Shown piece after piece: positions 47,913-57,659 of a stretch of 62,797 nt of DNA (the stretch's first letter is position 1; each line of letters starts with the position of its first letter). Made by a program: the position numbers and the translations under genes. The notes under the pieces are model-generated. The model made no database searches and was not told the DNA's origin. It saw only the letters and a list, made by a program, of their open reading frames with translations. Origin of the DNA: Vairimorpha ceranae (lineage: Eukaryota > Microsporidia > Nosematidae); NCBI RefSeq assembly GCF_000988165.1, contig NW_020169313.1, positions 1 through 62,797 of the forward strand, written 5' to 3'.

Positions 47913-49355
47913 ATGTTAGTAAATGAAATAATTATACAAAAAATTAGAAAACTTTTGGATTCTGCCATAAAATCTAACCTTAAGAGTAAATCTTTGTACA
48001 GAAAAATTTTAACAGAATTTACTAATTATAAAGTATCAATTACAACAAAGACACAAATAAAAAATATACCAAATGTAGGACAAAAAACTGTAGATCTTCT
48101 TCTCAAACACATAAATGAAGAATTAAAGAATCGTATTGATAATTTAAATGATTTAGAAAAATATCAATTATTATTGGATATAAATGATTATAATAGAATT
48201 AAAGATAAATTAACAGAATATAATACCAGTGTAAATGCTTTTATTTCAGATATTTCAGATTCTGATATAAGTATGATCAATATAAACACTAAAGATATTA
48301 ATTCAACAGAGGCTGTATATTCTCCAATTTTAAAGAGAAAAAATACGCAAGTCCGCAAAGAATACATTCCAGGGTATAGAACAGGTCCATATGCTATTTT
48401 AAAGGCTTTGTGGATAGAAGATGGTACTACAAAACATAAAATAATTTTTATTGCTAAAAATTATTCTAACGCTGATTTTGATCTAACATCTCGAAATTCA
48501 GCATGGTCGGGTATGAAAACCTTGATAGACAAAGAACTTGTTTACAAAGAATCTGGATCAAAAAAATATTTTTTAACTCAAAAAGGAAAAGATTTAGCAA
48601 ATCAAATATTTAAAGACACATCACTTATTAATAATGAAGAGGAAGATTTAGTATTAGTAATTGACTCAAGAGAAATAAAAAGTCGAACATGCAGATCTTT
48701 TTTTCAGAATTATTTTGACAGCAAAGACATAAAATATGACACAAGACTTTTAGAGGTCGGAGATTTTGCATGGATAAAAAACGAAATGATATGTGATTTC
48801 ATAGTAGAACGAAAATGTGGATCAGATTTCGTAAGTAGTCTATCAGATGGAAGATTTAAAGAACAAAAAAATAGACTTAAGGATACGGGGATATCAAATA
48901 TATTTTATATTATTGAGAATTTGCAATCAAAAGATTTTAAAAATATTTCAATAGATTATGGATTTTCGTGTATTACATCAACAAAATTAGAAGGAATTAC
49001 AGTTATAGAAACTTCTGATATAAAAGAAACAGCTAGTGTTATAGAGCAAATACATAAAAACATTATGGACTTAGACGAAAGTAAAATTAAAATGAGTTAT
49101 GGAAGTTTTATAGAAAAAGGTACTAAAAGTAAAAATACTGATGTTAACCAAATATTGTTATATTGCTTTCTATCAATATTTGGAATTAATGCCGAAAAAG
49201 CAATAAAACTTTCAGAACATTTTAAAACACTCAATAATTTTTATAAAACAAAAAATAAAGAAGAACTAAGAAAAGAATTGCGTGATGTGAAATTTTGTCT
49301 TTCTAAAAAAAACATAGAAGACATTATTAAAATAATGTATTGTACTAAGGAATAG
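47913..49355 (+). CDS. MUS81: MUS81 structure-specific endonuclease
   Basis: A 480-residue XPF/MUS81-family nuclease that cleaves branched DNA such as 3' flaps and nicked Holliday junctions. An N-terminal helix-hairpin-helix contains IPNVGQKTVDLL near 52. A winged-helix region follows (RTGPYAILKALW near 155). The nuclease domain has VIDSREIKSR near 250 and IVERKCGSDF near 299 (the ERKxxxD active site). A C-terminal HhH pairs with the EME1 partner. The start at 47913 follows GCCCTGAAA. The stop is 2 bp from that of the convergent TSR1 gene. Confidence 0.92.
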   Translation: MLVNEIIIQKIRKLLDSAIKSNLKSKSLYRKILTEFTNYKVSITTKTQIKNIPNVGQKTVDLLLKHINEELKNRIDNLNDLEKYQLLLDINDYNRIKDKLTEYNTSVNAFISDISDSDISMININTKDINSTEAVYSPILKRKNTQVRKEYIPGYRTGPYAILKALWIEDGTTKHKIIFIAKNYSNADFDLTSRNSAWSGMKTLIDKELVYKESGSKKYFLTQKGKDLANQIFKDTSLINNEEEDLVLVIDSREIKSRTCRSFFQNYFDSKDIKYDTRLLEVGDFAWIKNEMICDFIVERKCGSDFVSSLSDGRFKEQKNRLKDTGISNIFYIIENLQSKDFKNISIDYGFSCITSTKLEGITVIETSDIKETASVIEQIHKNIMDLDESKIKMSYGSFIEKGTKSKNTDVNQILLYCFLSIFGINAEKAIKLSEHFKTLNNFYKTKNKEELRKELRDVKFCLSKKNIEDIIKIMYCTKE

Positions 49356-49357
49356 AT

Positions 49358-50980
49358 TTAATAATCATTTAAAAATGCTCTTTTGTATAAAGACATGTAA
49401 ATCTTATCATTTGATGCAATAGGATGTGAAAAATAGGCTTTAAAGGCCCCGTGCACACCTAAAGGCTTTTTTATAAATCCATGTGATCTACCATTTTTAG
49501 TGTATAATCCAATTTCTTTGAAATAAAGAACTTCTTCTTTACTGTAAAACATTCTTTTAACAGTACAAGATCTCTTGTGAATTTTAATAGGCAACCCTTG
49601 CAATACAATTTCGTCATAAAGTTTTCTATCTTTTATTCCAAGATTCATTCCTACCATTTTAAAGGTCCTTATAGAAGTTTCTTTTAGCAAATTACTTTCA
49701 AATATTAAAATTTTATGTAAATCAAATGACAATGGTGCTATAAAGCTTATAACACCAGTATCTAAAGATTCCTCTCTTTTATGTAAATTATTGTTATTTA
49801 ATTTTGTCAAAGTAGGTGTCACTTCTATAATTTTATACCCTAAATCTACCAGCAATTTTTCACCAGTTTTACATTTACCTTGAAAAGAGTAATTATGTAT
49901 AGTTTTAAAATCTTCAAATTCATAGTATCCAAACATAACAAAGATATTGTCATGTATGCTATCTGTAAGTTTAAGTGTTATTTCTACCATTTGATTATCA
50001 GCAATAATGCTTTTTCTATTGACTATAATTTTATTTACGTGTTTGAAATCTTGAAAAAATATTAAATTTTGATAATAATCTGGATATTTGTCTGTAGGAA
50101 GCTCGCATGTAGCAATATTTTTTATTCCTTTATATTCTTTATATTTATCAATAAGTGATGGATATTTATTTTCTTCTTCATCTTCACTATAATATTCGTC
50201 AGATGAAGTACTTTCATCATTTTCTAAAATTTGTTCTTCATCTATTACTTCCATTTCTGTATCATCAATATTAGTTACTGTTTTAAAATGTGATTTTTCA
50301 TCATCAGTCATTCCTAGTTCAGATCCACTATAAATTTTATCACTTTTAATATTAACCACTGTTCCTTCATACTTTCCATTAATAATAACTTTATCAGTAA
50401 GTAGTCCTTTCTTCATAAATCCTTTAATGACATAAATATTATCTGATCTAACATCTATTGATAAAGGAATCATAAAAGGTCTTGCGGATATTTTAGTAGA
50501 AAAACTTCGAGCACACAAATAATTAAATAATAAAGACACTTCTACAACTTTCTGATCTGGTAAAAATTTGTTTACAAACTTCTTACATGATTTAATATAT
50601 TTTTTATCTAATACTGTAAAAATACAACTGGGAAGATGTCTTTTTACAAGTTGTAATACTTTTTCATTGATAATAATAGAATTAACAACAAAAACGACCA
50701 AATCACTACATCTTATTATATAAGCAGTTTCTATGTCAGTAAAATGCCCAGTATCAATAAATAAGAAATTATGCATTTTTTTTTTATAAAAATATAAATT
50801 TGTTAATTTGTTGTTTAAATATTCCTCTTTGATTTTAGACATATCACCACCTAAATTAATAAAAGATATTATTTTGTAAGGACCGTGTTCAGAGTTGTAA
50901 ATTGATAGTTCTTTTTGTTTGTTTACTAATTTATGTTCGTTTTTCATTTTATTTCTATTTCTTTTATCTTTAATTTTCAT
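49358..50980 (-). CDS. TSR1: Ribosome biogenesis factor TSR1
   Basis: A 540-residue protein related to the Bms1/Tsr1 GTPase-like family. The G-domain-like N-terminus lacks a P-loop (IISFINLGGDMSKIKEE where a GxxGxGKS would be), which identifies Tsr1 rather than Bms1. An acidic insert lies near 245-275. The C-terminal domain has the family signature, including VISFIAPLSFDLHKILIFES near 415 and HGFIKKPLGVHGAFKAYFSH near 500. Tsr1 binds late pre-40S particles in place of eIF5B. The start at 50980 has only a weak CC signal. Confidence 0.88.
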   Translation of the reverse strand: MKIKDKRNRNKMKNEHKLVNKQKELSIYNSEHGPYKIISFINLGGDMSKIKEEYLNNKLTNLYFYKKKMHNFLFIDTGHFTDIETAYIIRCSDLVVFVVNSIIINEKVLQLVKRHLPSCIFTVLDKKYIKSCKKFVNKFLPDQKVVEVSLLFNYLCARSFSTKISARPFMIPLSIDVRSDNIYVIKGFMKKGLLTDKVIINGKYEGTVVNIKSDKIYSGSELGMTDDEKSHFKTVTNIDDTEMEVIDEEQILENDESTSSDEYYSEDEEENKYPSLIDKYKEYKGIKNIATCELPTDKYPDYYQNLIFFQDFKHVNKIIVNRKSIIADNQMVEITLKLTDSIHDNIFVMFGYYEFEDFKTIHNYSFQGKCKTGEKLLVDLGYKIIEVTPTLTKLNNNNLHKREESLDTGVISFIAPLSFDLHKILIFESNLLKETSIRTFKMVGMNLGIKDRKLYDEIVLQGLPIKIHKRSCTVKRMFYSKEEVLYFKEIGLYTKNGRSHGFIKKPLGVHGAFKAYFSHPIASNDKIYMSLYKRAFLNDY

Positions 50981-51201
50981 ATTATGGAATAAAAATTACC
51001 GAATTTTTAAAAAGCAAAAATATCAAGAAAATGTGATGATAAAATAATAAAAAATTTTACTAAAAAAAGAAAATTTCTTCAATTTTTTTTTATAAATTTT
51101 GTTGTCTATAAGTAAAAAGTTATGTTTTTTATATTCCTCTAGTGGCTAAAAATAAATTGCAATTTTTTTACTTTACTGAATGTTTGTTACCCTTAAAAGT
51201 A

Positions 51202-52155
51202 ATGTTAAAATCTACATCAAGGCAATTTCAGGATGTAAACGTAAAAAACCCAGAAACGTATTACAACTACGAACAGTATAAAATTAAAACGGGAGAAATA
51301 GAAGATTATCGCATAGCTTTTAGATTAGGACGAGGTAAATATTCTGAAGTATTTGAAGGTAGAAAAGGAACAGAAAGGGTTGTCATTAAATTATTAAAAC
51401 CTGTAAGAGAATCAAAAATTAACAGAGAAATCTTAATTTTAAAAAATCTAAATCATGAAAACATAATAAAACTACAAGATGTTGTTATGGACAAAGATTC
51501 TGGAACTTACTCTTTGATTTTTAATTATATAAAACACGATGATACAATAAAACTTTTTGAAACCTTTGATATCAACGATATACGGTTTTATGCCAAACAG
51601 ATTTTAGAAGCTTTGAAATACGCACACTCCAAAGGAATAATGCATAGGGATATTAAACCTCATAACATAATTATAAATCAGAAGAACAAAAAATTATTGT
51701 TAATAGATTGGGGACTTGCAGAATTTTATCATCCTAACAAAGACTATAGTGTACGTGTTGCTTCACGGTATTATAAAAGTCCAGAATTACTTCTAAACTA
51801 TCCTTATTATAATTATTCACTTGATATTTGGTCATTTGGATGTGTTTTGGCTGAGATGATGTTTAAAAAAAGACCACTTTTTAAAGGAGAAAACAATGCG
51901 GATCAATTAATGCGAATTTGTAACAGTCTTGGAAAAAATGACTTTAATATTTATTGTAAAAAATATGACATAGAACTTGTTTGTTTAAAAGACACGCCAA
52001 AAGAGAGATGCGATTTTGAAGAGTCTCTTCTTGTAAAAAGTAAGGATTATAAACTAGCAGTTAATTTACTGAATAAGATTCTTGTATATGATCATATTGA
52101 GAGGTATACTGCTGATGAGTGTCTACAACATTCTTTTTTTAATAAAATTGATTAA
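51202..52155 (+). CDS. CKA1: Casein kinase II catalytic subunit alpha
   Basis: A 317-residue Ser/Thr kinase. The glycine loop is [13 protein letters not shown] near 40, the lysine is in VVIKLLKPV, the catalytic loop is [11 protein letters not shown] near 150, and the metal-binding motif is the CK2-specific DWG ([12 protein letters not shown]) near 170. The CMGC features [12 protein letters not shown] and SFGCVLAEM follow. It has the normal length of CK2 alpha. I chose the ATG at 51202, preceded by TACCCTTAAAAGTA; the longer frame begins with GTG at 51142. It is first in a tight trio with the ubiquitin-like and UTP7 genes. Confidence 0.95.
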   Translation: MLKSTSRQFQDVNVKNPETYYNYEQYKIKTGEIEDYRIAFRLGRGKYSEVFEGRKGTERVVIKLLKPVRESKINREILILKNLNHENIIKLQDVVMDKDSGTYSLIFNYIKHDDTIKLFETFDINDIRFYAKQILEALKYAHSKGIMHRDIKPHNIIINQKNKKLLLIDWGLAEFYHPNKDYSVRVASRYYKSPELLLNYPYYNYSLDIWSFGCVLAEMMFKKRPLFKGENNADQLMRICNSLGKNDFNIYCKKYDIELVCLKDTPKERCDFEESLLVKSKDYKLAVNLLNKILVYDHIERYTADECLQHSFFNKID

Positions 52156-52166
52156 TTTACACCCTT

Positions 52167-52382
52167 ATGATTATTAACTTAAAAGTTCTTTGTTTTAATA
52201 ATTTTTATATTCAAGTTGATGATTCTATTACCGTTAAAGAATTAAAACGTCTTATAGAAGCTAAAACGCAAACGAGAAATTTTAATATACAAAAAGAAAA
52301 TAGATATTTACACGATTTACTTGATTTAAACACATACGAATTTAGTAAAAATGATTGTATTGAATTGGTGTACGAAAAATAA
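52167..52382 (+). CDS. Small ubiquitin-like fold protein
   Basis: A 71-residue protein with the order of a ubiquitin fold: two N-terminal strands (MIINLKVLCFNNFYIQVDD), a helix ITVKELKRLIEAKTQTRNF, and a LHDLLDLNTYEFSKNDCIEL end resembling the ubiquitin DxxTLxDYNI region. It ends YEK and lacks the C-terminal Gly-Gly, so it is probably not conjugated in this form. It starts 11 bp after the CK2 stop and follows ACACCCTT, which supports a real gene. It might be a Hub1-like modifier, a processed-off Ubl or a free-standing adaptor. Confidence 0.65.
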   Translation: MIINLKVLCFNNFYIQVDDSITVKELKRLIEAKTQTRNFNIQKENRYLHDLLDLNTYEFSKNDCIELVYEK

Positions 52383-52410
52383 AACGTTTTTAATAGCCCT
52401 TTTCTGTAAA

Positions 52411-53706
52411 ATGTCAAAAAAAATTATAAATGAGAAGATTAAAGAGGAGAAAAGACTTGCAAAAACTGCTGCTAATGAAGCTATTCTTTATGAAATGCTT
52501 AACACTGAAGAAAGTGGGTATATTGATACTGGTAATCTTACTAAAACTTACGAATTATCACAAGAATACATAAAAAATAATATCAGCCAGAAAGTAAAAG
52601 ACTTATGTTTTAACTTGAATATGAACATAGGGCCCATTTATTGTAAATATACACGTGATGGCAGATATCTTAATTTACGTAATAATAAAGGATTTTTTTC
52701 ATCGTTAGACACACATAAAATGAATCTACATTTTGAAACAGATATCGAAGATACTGTGTATGATTCTACTTATCTTCATAATGAGGATTTTATTGCACTG
52801 GCTCAGTCGAATTGTGTTTTTATTTATAATAAACAGGGTGTTGAGGTGCATGCAGTGAGAGATAATTCTAACGCTAAACATCTTGAATATCTACCTTATC
52901 ATTTTTTATTAGTATCGGCATCTTCTGATGGTTTTTTAAAGTACCAAGATACCACAAATGGAAAAATTGTTAGTACAGTTCATATTAAAGATAAGTATAT
53001 TACTAATTTAAAACAAAATAAAGCCAATGCGCTGATTTATACGGGTCACAAAAATGGTGTAGTTTCTATTTGGAGTCCTAATTGTAAAAATTATGTGTCA
53101 AAGATGTTGTGTCATAAAATTGCCATCAGTGGCTTGGAAATTGATAGATCAGGCACTTATTTGTATACTACAAGTATTGATTCAAGTATTAAAGTTTGGG
53201 ACATTAGAAAACTTTATGAACCAGTTAATACTGTTAAATTTAGCAATTGTTTTACGTCTACCTCTTTGAGCCAACATTCAGTTTTGGCCGCTTCGTATGG
53301 AGACAAAGTAGCTATTTTTAATAAATTAAATATAGCAAATAAAAAAGATGTCATGTATTTGAGACATCGGGAGGTTGGTAAAAATATTACTAGTCTTGTA
53401 TTTAAAAATTATGAAGATATTTTAACTATCGGTCATACAAAAGGGATTAGTAATATAGTTGTACCAGGAGCAGGAGATCCTGTATATGACACATTAGAAG
53501 ATTCACCTTTTATTACAAAAAGACAAAAGCAAGATAAAGAAGTTAAAATGTTACTAGATAAGATTCCATATACATTTATTGGTAAAGACCTACTAGCGAT
53601 AAATGAAAAGATAGAGTCGAAGGTATCTAAACCAAAGTATAAATATGTTGAGGAAGAAGATAAACTTAAAATATTGCTATCTAAATATTTAAATAATAAA
53701 CAATGA
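52411..53706 (+). CDS. UTP7: U3 snoRNP-associated protein UTP7
   Basis: A 431-residue WD40 protein of the small-subunit processome. The N-terminal region is basic and helical, and several WD blades follow (IDSSIKVWDIRKLY near 260). The C-terminus is the diagnostic BING4 domain: GHTKGISNIVVPGAGDPVYD near 350, then ETKKQ-like FITKRQKQDKEVKMLLDKIP. UTP7/WDR46 is needed for 18S rRNA processing. The length is below yeast Utp7 (554). The ATG at 52411 follows GCCCTTTTCTGTAAA. The in-frame ATG at 52351 lies inside the previous gene and is rejected. Confidence 0.92.
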   Translation: MSKKIINEKIKEEKRLAKTAANEAILYEMLNTEESGYIDTGNLTKTYELSQEYIKNNISQKVKDLCFNLNMNIGPIYCKYTRDGRYLNLRNNKGFFSSLDTHKMNLHFETDIEDTVYDSTYLHNEDFIALAQSNCVFIYNKQGVEVHAVRDNSNAKHLEYLPYHFLLVSASSDGFLKYQDTTNGKIVSTVHIKDKYITNLKQNKANALIYTGHKNGVVSIWSPNCKNYVSKMLCHKIAISGLEIDRSGTYLYTTSIDSSIKVWDIRKLYEPVNTVKFSNCFTSTSLSQHSVLAASYGDKVAIFNKLNIANKKDVMYLRHREVGKNITSLVFKNYEDILTIGHTKGISNIVVPGAGDPVYDTLEDSPFITKRQKQDKEVKMLLDKIPYTFIGKDLLAINEKIESKVSKPKYKYVEEEDKLKILLSKYLNNKQ

Positions 53707-53944
53707 TTTTTTCTTGACTCTTTTATTTGGTTATAATGTTAATAAAGATGCATTACTGTTTATACTGAATTCACACAAAATTCGTTTAATTGTTAGAAAT
53801 TTGTTTATTTAAGAGTTAAACGTATGATTTTCTAACAAGATGTAAATCATCTATACATTAAATACTAATACACTCTTTTTTATTTAACTTATTAAAAACT
53901 TTAACAACATTTCTACTGATATATTTTTTTTATTATCATACCCT

Positions 53945-55111
53945 ATGAATATTAAAGACATTGTGAATGTACGTTTTGAAAATCCAAAATTTAAATTTGA
54001 TGGTAAACGTATGCGAGTTTTACAAGAACGTAAAGTAGTTGATTGGAGCTCAGCACTAATTCTTCAAATGAAAACAAGATCATTAGACCCAATTATAATT
54101 AATCCTAACTACCAATTATCTAATCAGATTATTAACCTTAAATCGCCTGATCAATGTTATAATGATCTATCTTATGCCATTACCACTAAATTTGAGCATC
54201 TTAGCATGAATAAAGTACGATCACCGGTTCATATTGTGCGATGGACACCCGACGGAAGAAGATGTATGAGTGGAACTGCCACTGGAGAATTTTCACTGTG
54301 GAACGGATACGGTTACAACTTCGAAACCATTCTTCAGGCACATGAATCTGCTGTGCGAACAATGTGCTGGTCGCATTCAGGATCATTTCTTGTATCAGCA
54401 GATAATCTTGGATGTGTAAAATATTGGCATCCTTCTATGAATAATATTCAGGTCTTTCAAGGACATGAAGAACCCATTAGAGATATAAGTTTTTCATATA
54501 ATGACACAAAATTTTGTACAGCAAGTGATGATTCTACAATTAAAATATGGGATTGTAATGATTCAAGATGTGAATCGGTTTTATTTGGTCATAATTGGGA
54601 TGTTAGAAATGCTCAATGGCACAAATATAAAAGTTTAATAGCTAGTGCAGGAAAAGACAACTTGATAAAATTTTGGGACCCAAGAGCAGCCCATGAGCTG
54701 TATACCTTACATTCACATAAAAGTACTTTATTAGCTCTTAAATGGTCTCTTAACGGAAATTATTTGCTGAGCGGAGGCAAAGACCAAATTGTTAGAATTT
54801 TTGATATACGAAATATGAAAGAGGCTTTTGCACACAGAGATCATAAAAAAGAAATTACTTCACTTGCTATACATCCCATAATTCCTGATTATTTTGTAAG
54901 TGGTTGTGGAGATGGTACAATTTATCACTGGCAGATGTTTAATGAGACACCTATGGAAGTCGTTACAAATGGACATGAGTTTACAATTTGGTCTATGGAA
55001 TTTCATCCTGTAGGACATACATTGGCTTCTGGATCTATGGATAATACAGTAAGATTTTGGATAAGACCAAGACCTGATGATGGAAAGGTTGTTAATGAGG
55101 AAGAATTATAA
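53945..55111 (+). CDS. PFS2: Polyadenylation factor subunit PFS2 (WDR33-like)
   Basis: A 388-residue WD40 protein, the scaffold of the cleavage and polyadenylation factor. The N-terminus FDGKRMRVLQERKVVDWSSA matches the conserved Pfs2/WDR33 entry segment. Seven blades follow, including VRWTPDGRRCMSGTATGEFS near 97, CTASDDSTIKIWDC near 195 and LASGSMDNTVRFWI near 360. WDR33 reads the AAUAAA signal in animals. Its C-terminal collagen-like tail is absent here, as in yeast. The start follows ATACCCT directly. Confidence 0.93.
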   Translation: MNIKDIVNVRFENPKFKFDGKRMRVLQERKVVDWSSALILQMKTRSLDPIIINPNYQLSNQIINLKSPDQCYNDLSYAITTKFEHLSMNKVRSPVHIVRWTPDGRRCMSGTATGEFSLWNGYGYNFETILQAHESAVRTMCWSHSGSFLVSADNLGCVKYWHPSMNNIQVFQGHEEPIRDISFSYNDTKFCTASDDSTIKIWDCNDSRCESVLFGHNWDVRNAQWHKYKSLIASAGKDNLIKFWDPRAAHELYTLHSHKSTLLALKWSLNGNYLLSGGKDQIVRIFDIRNMKEAFAHRDHKKEITSLAIHPIIPDYFVSGCGDGTIYHWQMFNETPMEVVTNGHEFTIWSMEFHPVGHTLASGSMDNTVRFWIRPRPDDGKVVNEEEL

Positions 55112-55265
55112 ATTATTTATGTTAAAATAAAATAGTGTTTTTTTTATAGTTGCCTTTTACTGTTTATACACCAGATACATTTTTTTTCTGTTATTTACAC
55201 CGTTTATTATCTTTTGTTTTTACATCTAAAACTGTAAATATTTTTTTTTCTTTGTATCCCAAACA

Positions 55266-56549
55266 ATGGAGCCTACACATTATGATTTTATAATTCTAGG
55301 ATCTGGATTTGTAGAAAGCACTTTAGCTAGTATCTTAGCAAATGAAAATAAAAAGGTAATAGTTTTAGATAGGAATGATGTCTACGGTGCGGATTTGGCT
55401 ACTCTTCAATATTCTCAATTAGAAGATTATTTTGGTACAAACGTTAAACATCCCGACTTAATGACGCTTAATAAAGATTTTTGTATTGATATAACACCTA
55501 AGCTTCTACTTGCAGATTCAGATGTCGTTAAATTATTAATAAAATATAAAATTGATGATACCTTAGAATTTGTAAATATTCCTGGCTCATTTATTTACAA
55601 AAATAAACTTCACCATGTTCCGTGCAGTGAGGCACAGTCTTTAAAAACTGGGCTTGTTGGATTTTGGGAGAAATATCATGTTATGAAATTTTTTTGGGAT
55701 GTCAAAGCTTATGGTGGGAATCCAAATTCTTATGTGTTTAAAAAAACGATGAGGGAAGAATTTGCTAAATATGGATTAAGTAAAGATGTAATTGAATTTA
55801 TTGGACATGGTATAGCTTTAAATCTCGATGATTCATATTTAGACAAGCATCCTAAAGAAACATTTGATAAAATATGTCAATATGTTAAATCGTTAATGTC
55901 GTTTGAAAGCACTCTAAAATCACCTTATATTTATCCCAAATATGGTATATCGGGAATAATTCAAGGATTTATTCGTAATGCTTGTATACATAAAGCTGAA
56001 GTGATGCTTAGAGCTGATATAATAGATATTAATACAGAGTCTAATACTATTAAAGTTATAGAGCCTGTAGATAAAAAAGAGTTGTGTATAACTGCTGATA
56101 AAATTATAGCAGATCAAAGTTATATACAAATGCACAACGCATCATACGAGGTTATACGAGGAATATGTATTTTAAAAGGCGAATCTGAAATTACAAAAAA
56201 AGCATCTTCATCGCAAATATTATTTTTGAAGTCTGAATACAAACGAAAAAACGATATTTTTGTTGTTATTTTAGGGAAAGATGAAGAAGCTACGCCAGAT
56301 GGGTATAAAGTGGCAATAATTAGCACAGTAAAAGAGACTAGTGACCCCGAAAAAGAAATTCTGCCTGTAGTATCTAAACTTGGCAATATTGTCAGATCAT
56401 TTGTTGAAGTTAGAAATGTTTATAAAACTGATGACTATAAGAATATTTTGTTTACAAAAGGCGTCGATGAATCTACGCATTTTGAATCACTTTTTTCTGA
56501 GCTGTGTGATATATGTAAAAAGTTAGATATAAAGTTAGATCTTAATTAA
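55266..56549 (+). CDS. GDI1: Rab GDP-dissociation inhibitor (GDI)
   Basis: A 427-residue member of the GDI/REP family, which extracts prenylated Rab GTPases from membranes. The dinucleotide-fold-like motif DFIILGSGFVESTLASILAN is at 8-27, and DRNDVYG is at 35-41. PKLLLADSDVVKLLI near 78 and VPCSEAQSLKTGLVGFWEKY near 118 match the Rab-binding platform. YPKYGISGIIQGFIR near 224 matches the GDI YPLYGLGELPQGFAR motif. The size favours GDI over the longer Rab escort protein. The start at 55266 is preceded by ATCCCAAACA. Confidence 0.88.
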   Translation: MEPTHYDFIILGSGFVESTLASILANENKKVIVLDRNDVYGADLATLQYSQLEDYFGTNVKHPDLMTLNKDFCIDITPKLLLADSDVVKLLIKYKIDDTLEFVNIPGSFIYKNKLHHVPCSEAQSLKTGLVGFWEKYHVMKFFWDVKAYGGNPNSYVFKKTMREEFAKYGLSKDVIEFIGHGIALNLDDSYLDKHPKETFDKICQYVKSLMSFESTLKSPYIYPKYGISGIIQGFIRNACIHKAEVMLRADIIDINTESNTIKVIEPVDKKELCITADKIIADQSYIQMHNASYEVIRGICILKGESEITKKASSSQILFLKSEYKRKNDIFVVILGKDEEATPDGYKVAIISTVKETSDPEKEILPVVSKLGNIVRSFVEVRNVYKTDDYKNILFTKGVDESTHFESLFSELCDICKKLDIKLDLN

Positions 56550-57133
56550 AAAAATTTATAAAAATCATAAGTAATTCTTACATTTGTAAAAAAATTTTGC
56601 AATAATTTAATTTGTTAAAGTATACGTGTATTAATTGGAATAAAAAATTATATAAATTAAAAAATATTTAAAAACAAAGTAAAAAAATAACTATTTTTAT
56701 AAACACAATTACTCTAAATGTAATTTTTTTAAATTTCAGCTTGTATATTTATAATAACAAATATAAAAAATTTTATCTACAATGCTTTGTTTAGGAGATG
56801 ACAAATACTAAAATTTTTAAACATTATGTTTATGTAGCTTACAATTTTATTCTAAAAGCATTGTCTACAAAGTTAATACAAAAAAAGCATTTTTAAATTT
56901 ACCTTTTTTTTATAACAACTGATGAAATAATTGAAATCTTGATCAGCCAGATAAAAATTAAGTTGCAATATTTGGTGATTAAAAAAGTTCTTTTTAATTA
57001 TATTAGTATTAATTCGGATGTAAATTGATGTTTGCAAATAAAAAATATATCAATATTAGCAAGTAAAAATAACTAGTTTTAAAAACAAAATAAATTATGA
57101 TATTTATTTTATAAATAAAAGATTTTACTTTTC
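56550..57133. other. A+T-rich region between convergent genes
   Basis: About 580 bp with no frame and no clear repeat. This is unusually long for a region between convergent stops in this window. TTGATCAGCCAGAT near 56940 is a small less biased patch. Nothing is recognised. Confidence 0.5.
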
Positions 57134-57634
57134 TTAACTTAATTCATCAAACAAAAGCCTAGCATTGTTTTCCGCCTCTTTTATACATAATTTTAGTGTA
57201 TTTAATAAATTTTCTACTGGTCCATTAGAGTATAAATTTATGATTTGTTTTTTATTGAGTAAATATGCCAAATGTACCTGATAATCGTTTTCTGTTATTG
57301 TCGCAGAACACAAATAATCTTTTACTTCTAATTTAGCAATTCTTGCAACAATAGAAAATAAATTAAGATAAACAGAAAATGCATCAAGCCCCTTAACTAA
57401 CTCAATAAATTCTATATGTACTTGTGTGACTGCGCATCTACAAAGAATTAGATAGTCAATAATGTCATGAATAATATTTTGTTGTCTAATGTTTGACTCG
57501 TCTTTAAAAGATACCTTTATAAAAGGTTCTGATTCCAATTTTTGTGTAAATGTTAAAATACAAACAATTTTAGAATAATCAGTTGTTATAAAACAACTAT
57601 ATTTTTCTTTTACTGGATTTCGTATAGATTTCAT
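57134..57634 (-). CDS. RNase PH-like exosome core subunit
   Basis: A 166-residue protein with a single RNase PH fold. The clearest part is VTQVHIEFIELVKGLDAFSV with YLNLFSIVARIAKLEVKDYL near 70-115, equivalent to the strand, helix and helix before the active-site side of Rrp41-like proteins. Catalytic phosphate-binding residues are not evident, as in eukaryotic exosome rings. Which of the six subunits it is (Rrp43, Rrp46, Mtr3 or another) cannot be told. I chose the ATG at 57634, which follows TACCCTCCA; the ATG at 57685 would overlap the divergent GPN gene. Confidence 0.65.
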   Translation of the reverse strand: MKSIRNPVKEKYSCFITTDYSKIVCILTFTQKLESEPFIKVSFKDESNIRQQNIIHDIIDYLILCRCAVTQVHIEFIELVKGLDAFSVYLNLFSIVARIAKLEVKDYLCSATITENDYQVHLAYLLNKKQIINLYSNGPVENLLNTLKLCIKEAENNARLLFDELS

Positions 57635-57659
57635 TGGAGGGTATTTTTTTGCCCATTTT
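57635..57659. promoter_or_regulatory. 25-bp shared upstream region of exosome subunit and GPN1 genes
   Basis: All sequence between two divergent start codons. It contains GGAGGGTA (the CCC signal of the minus gene) and GCCCATTTT (that of the plus gene) separated by a T7 run. There is no room for any other upstream element. Confidence 0.75.

Noticed and set aside
52351..52410. Upstream in-frame ATG for UTP7
   Set aside because: It lies inside the ubiquitin-like gene and has no start signal; the ATG at 52411 has one.
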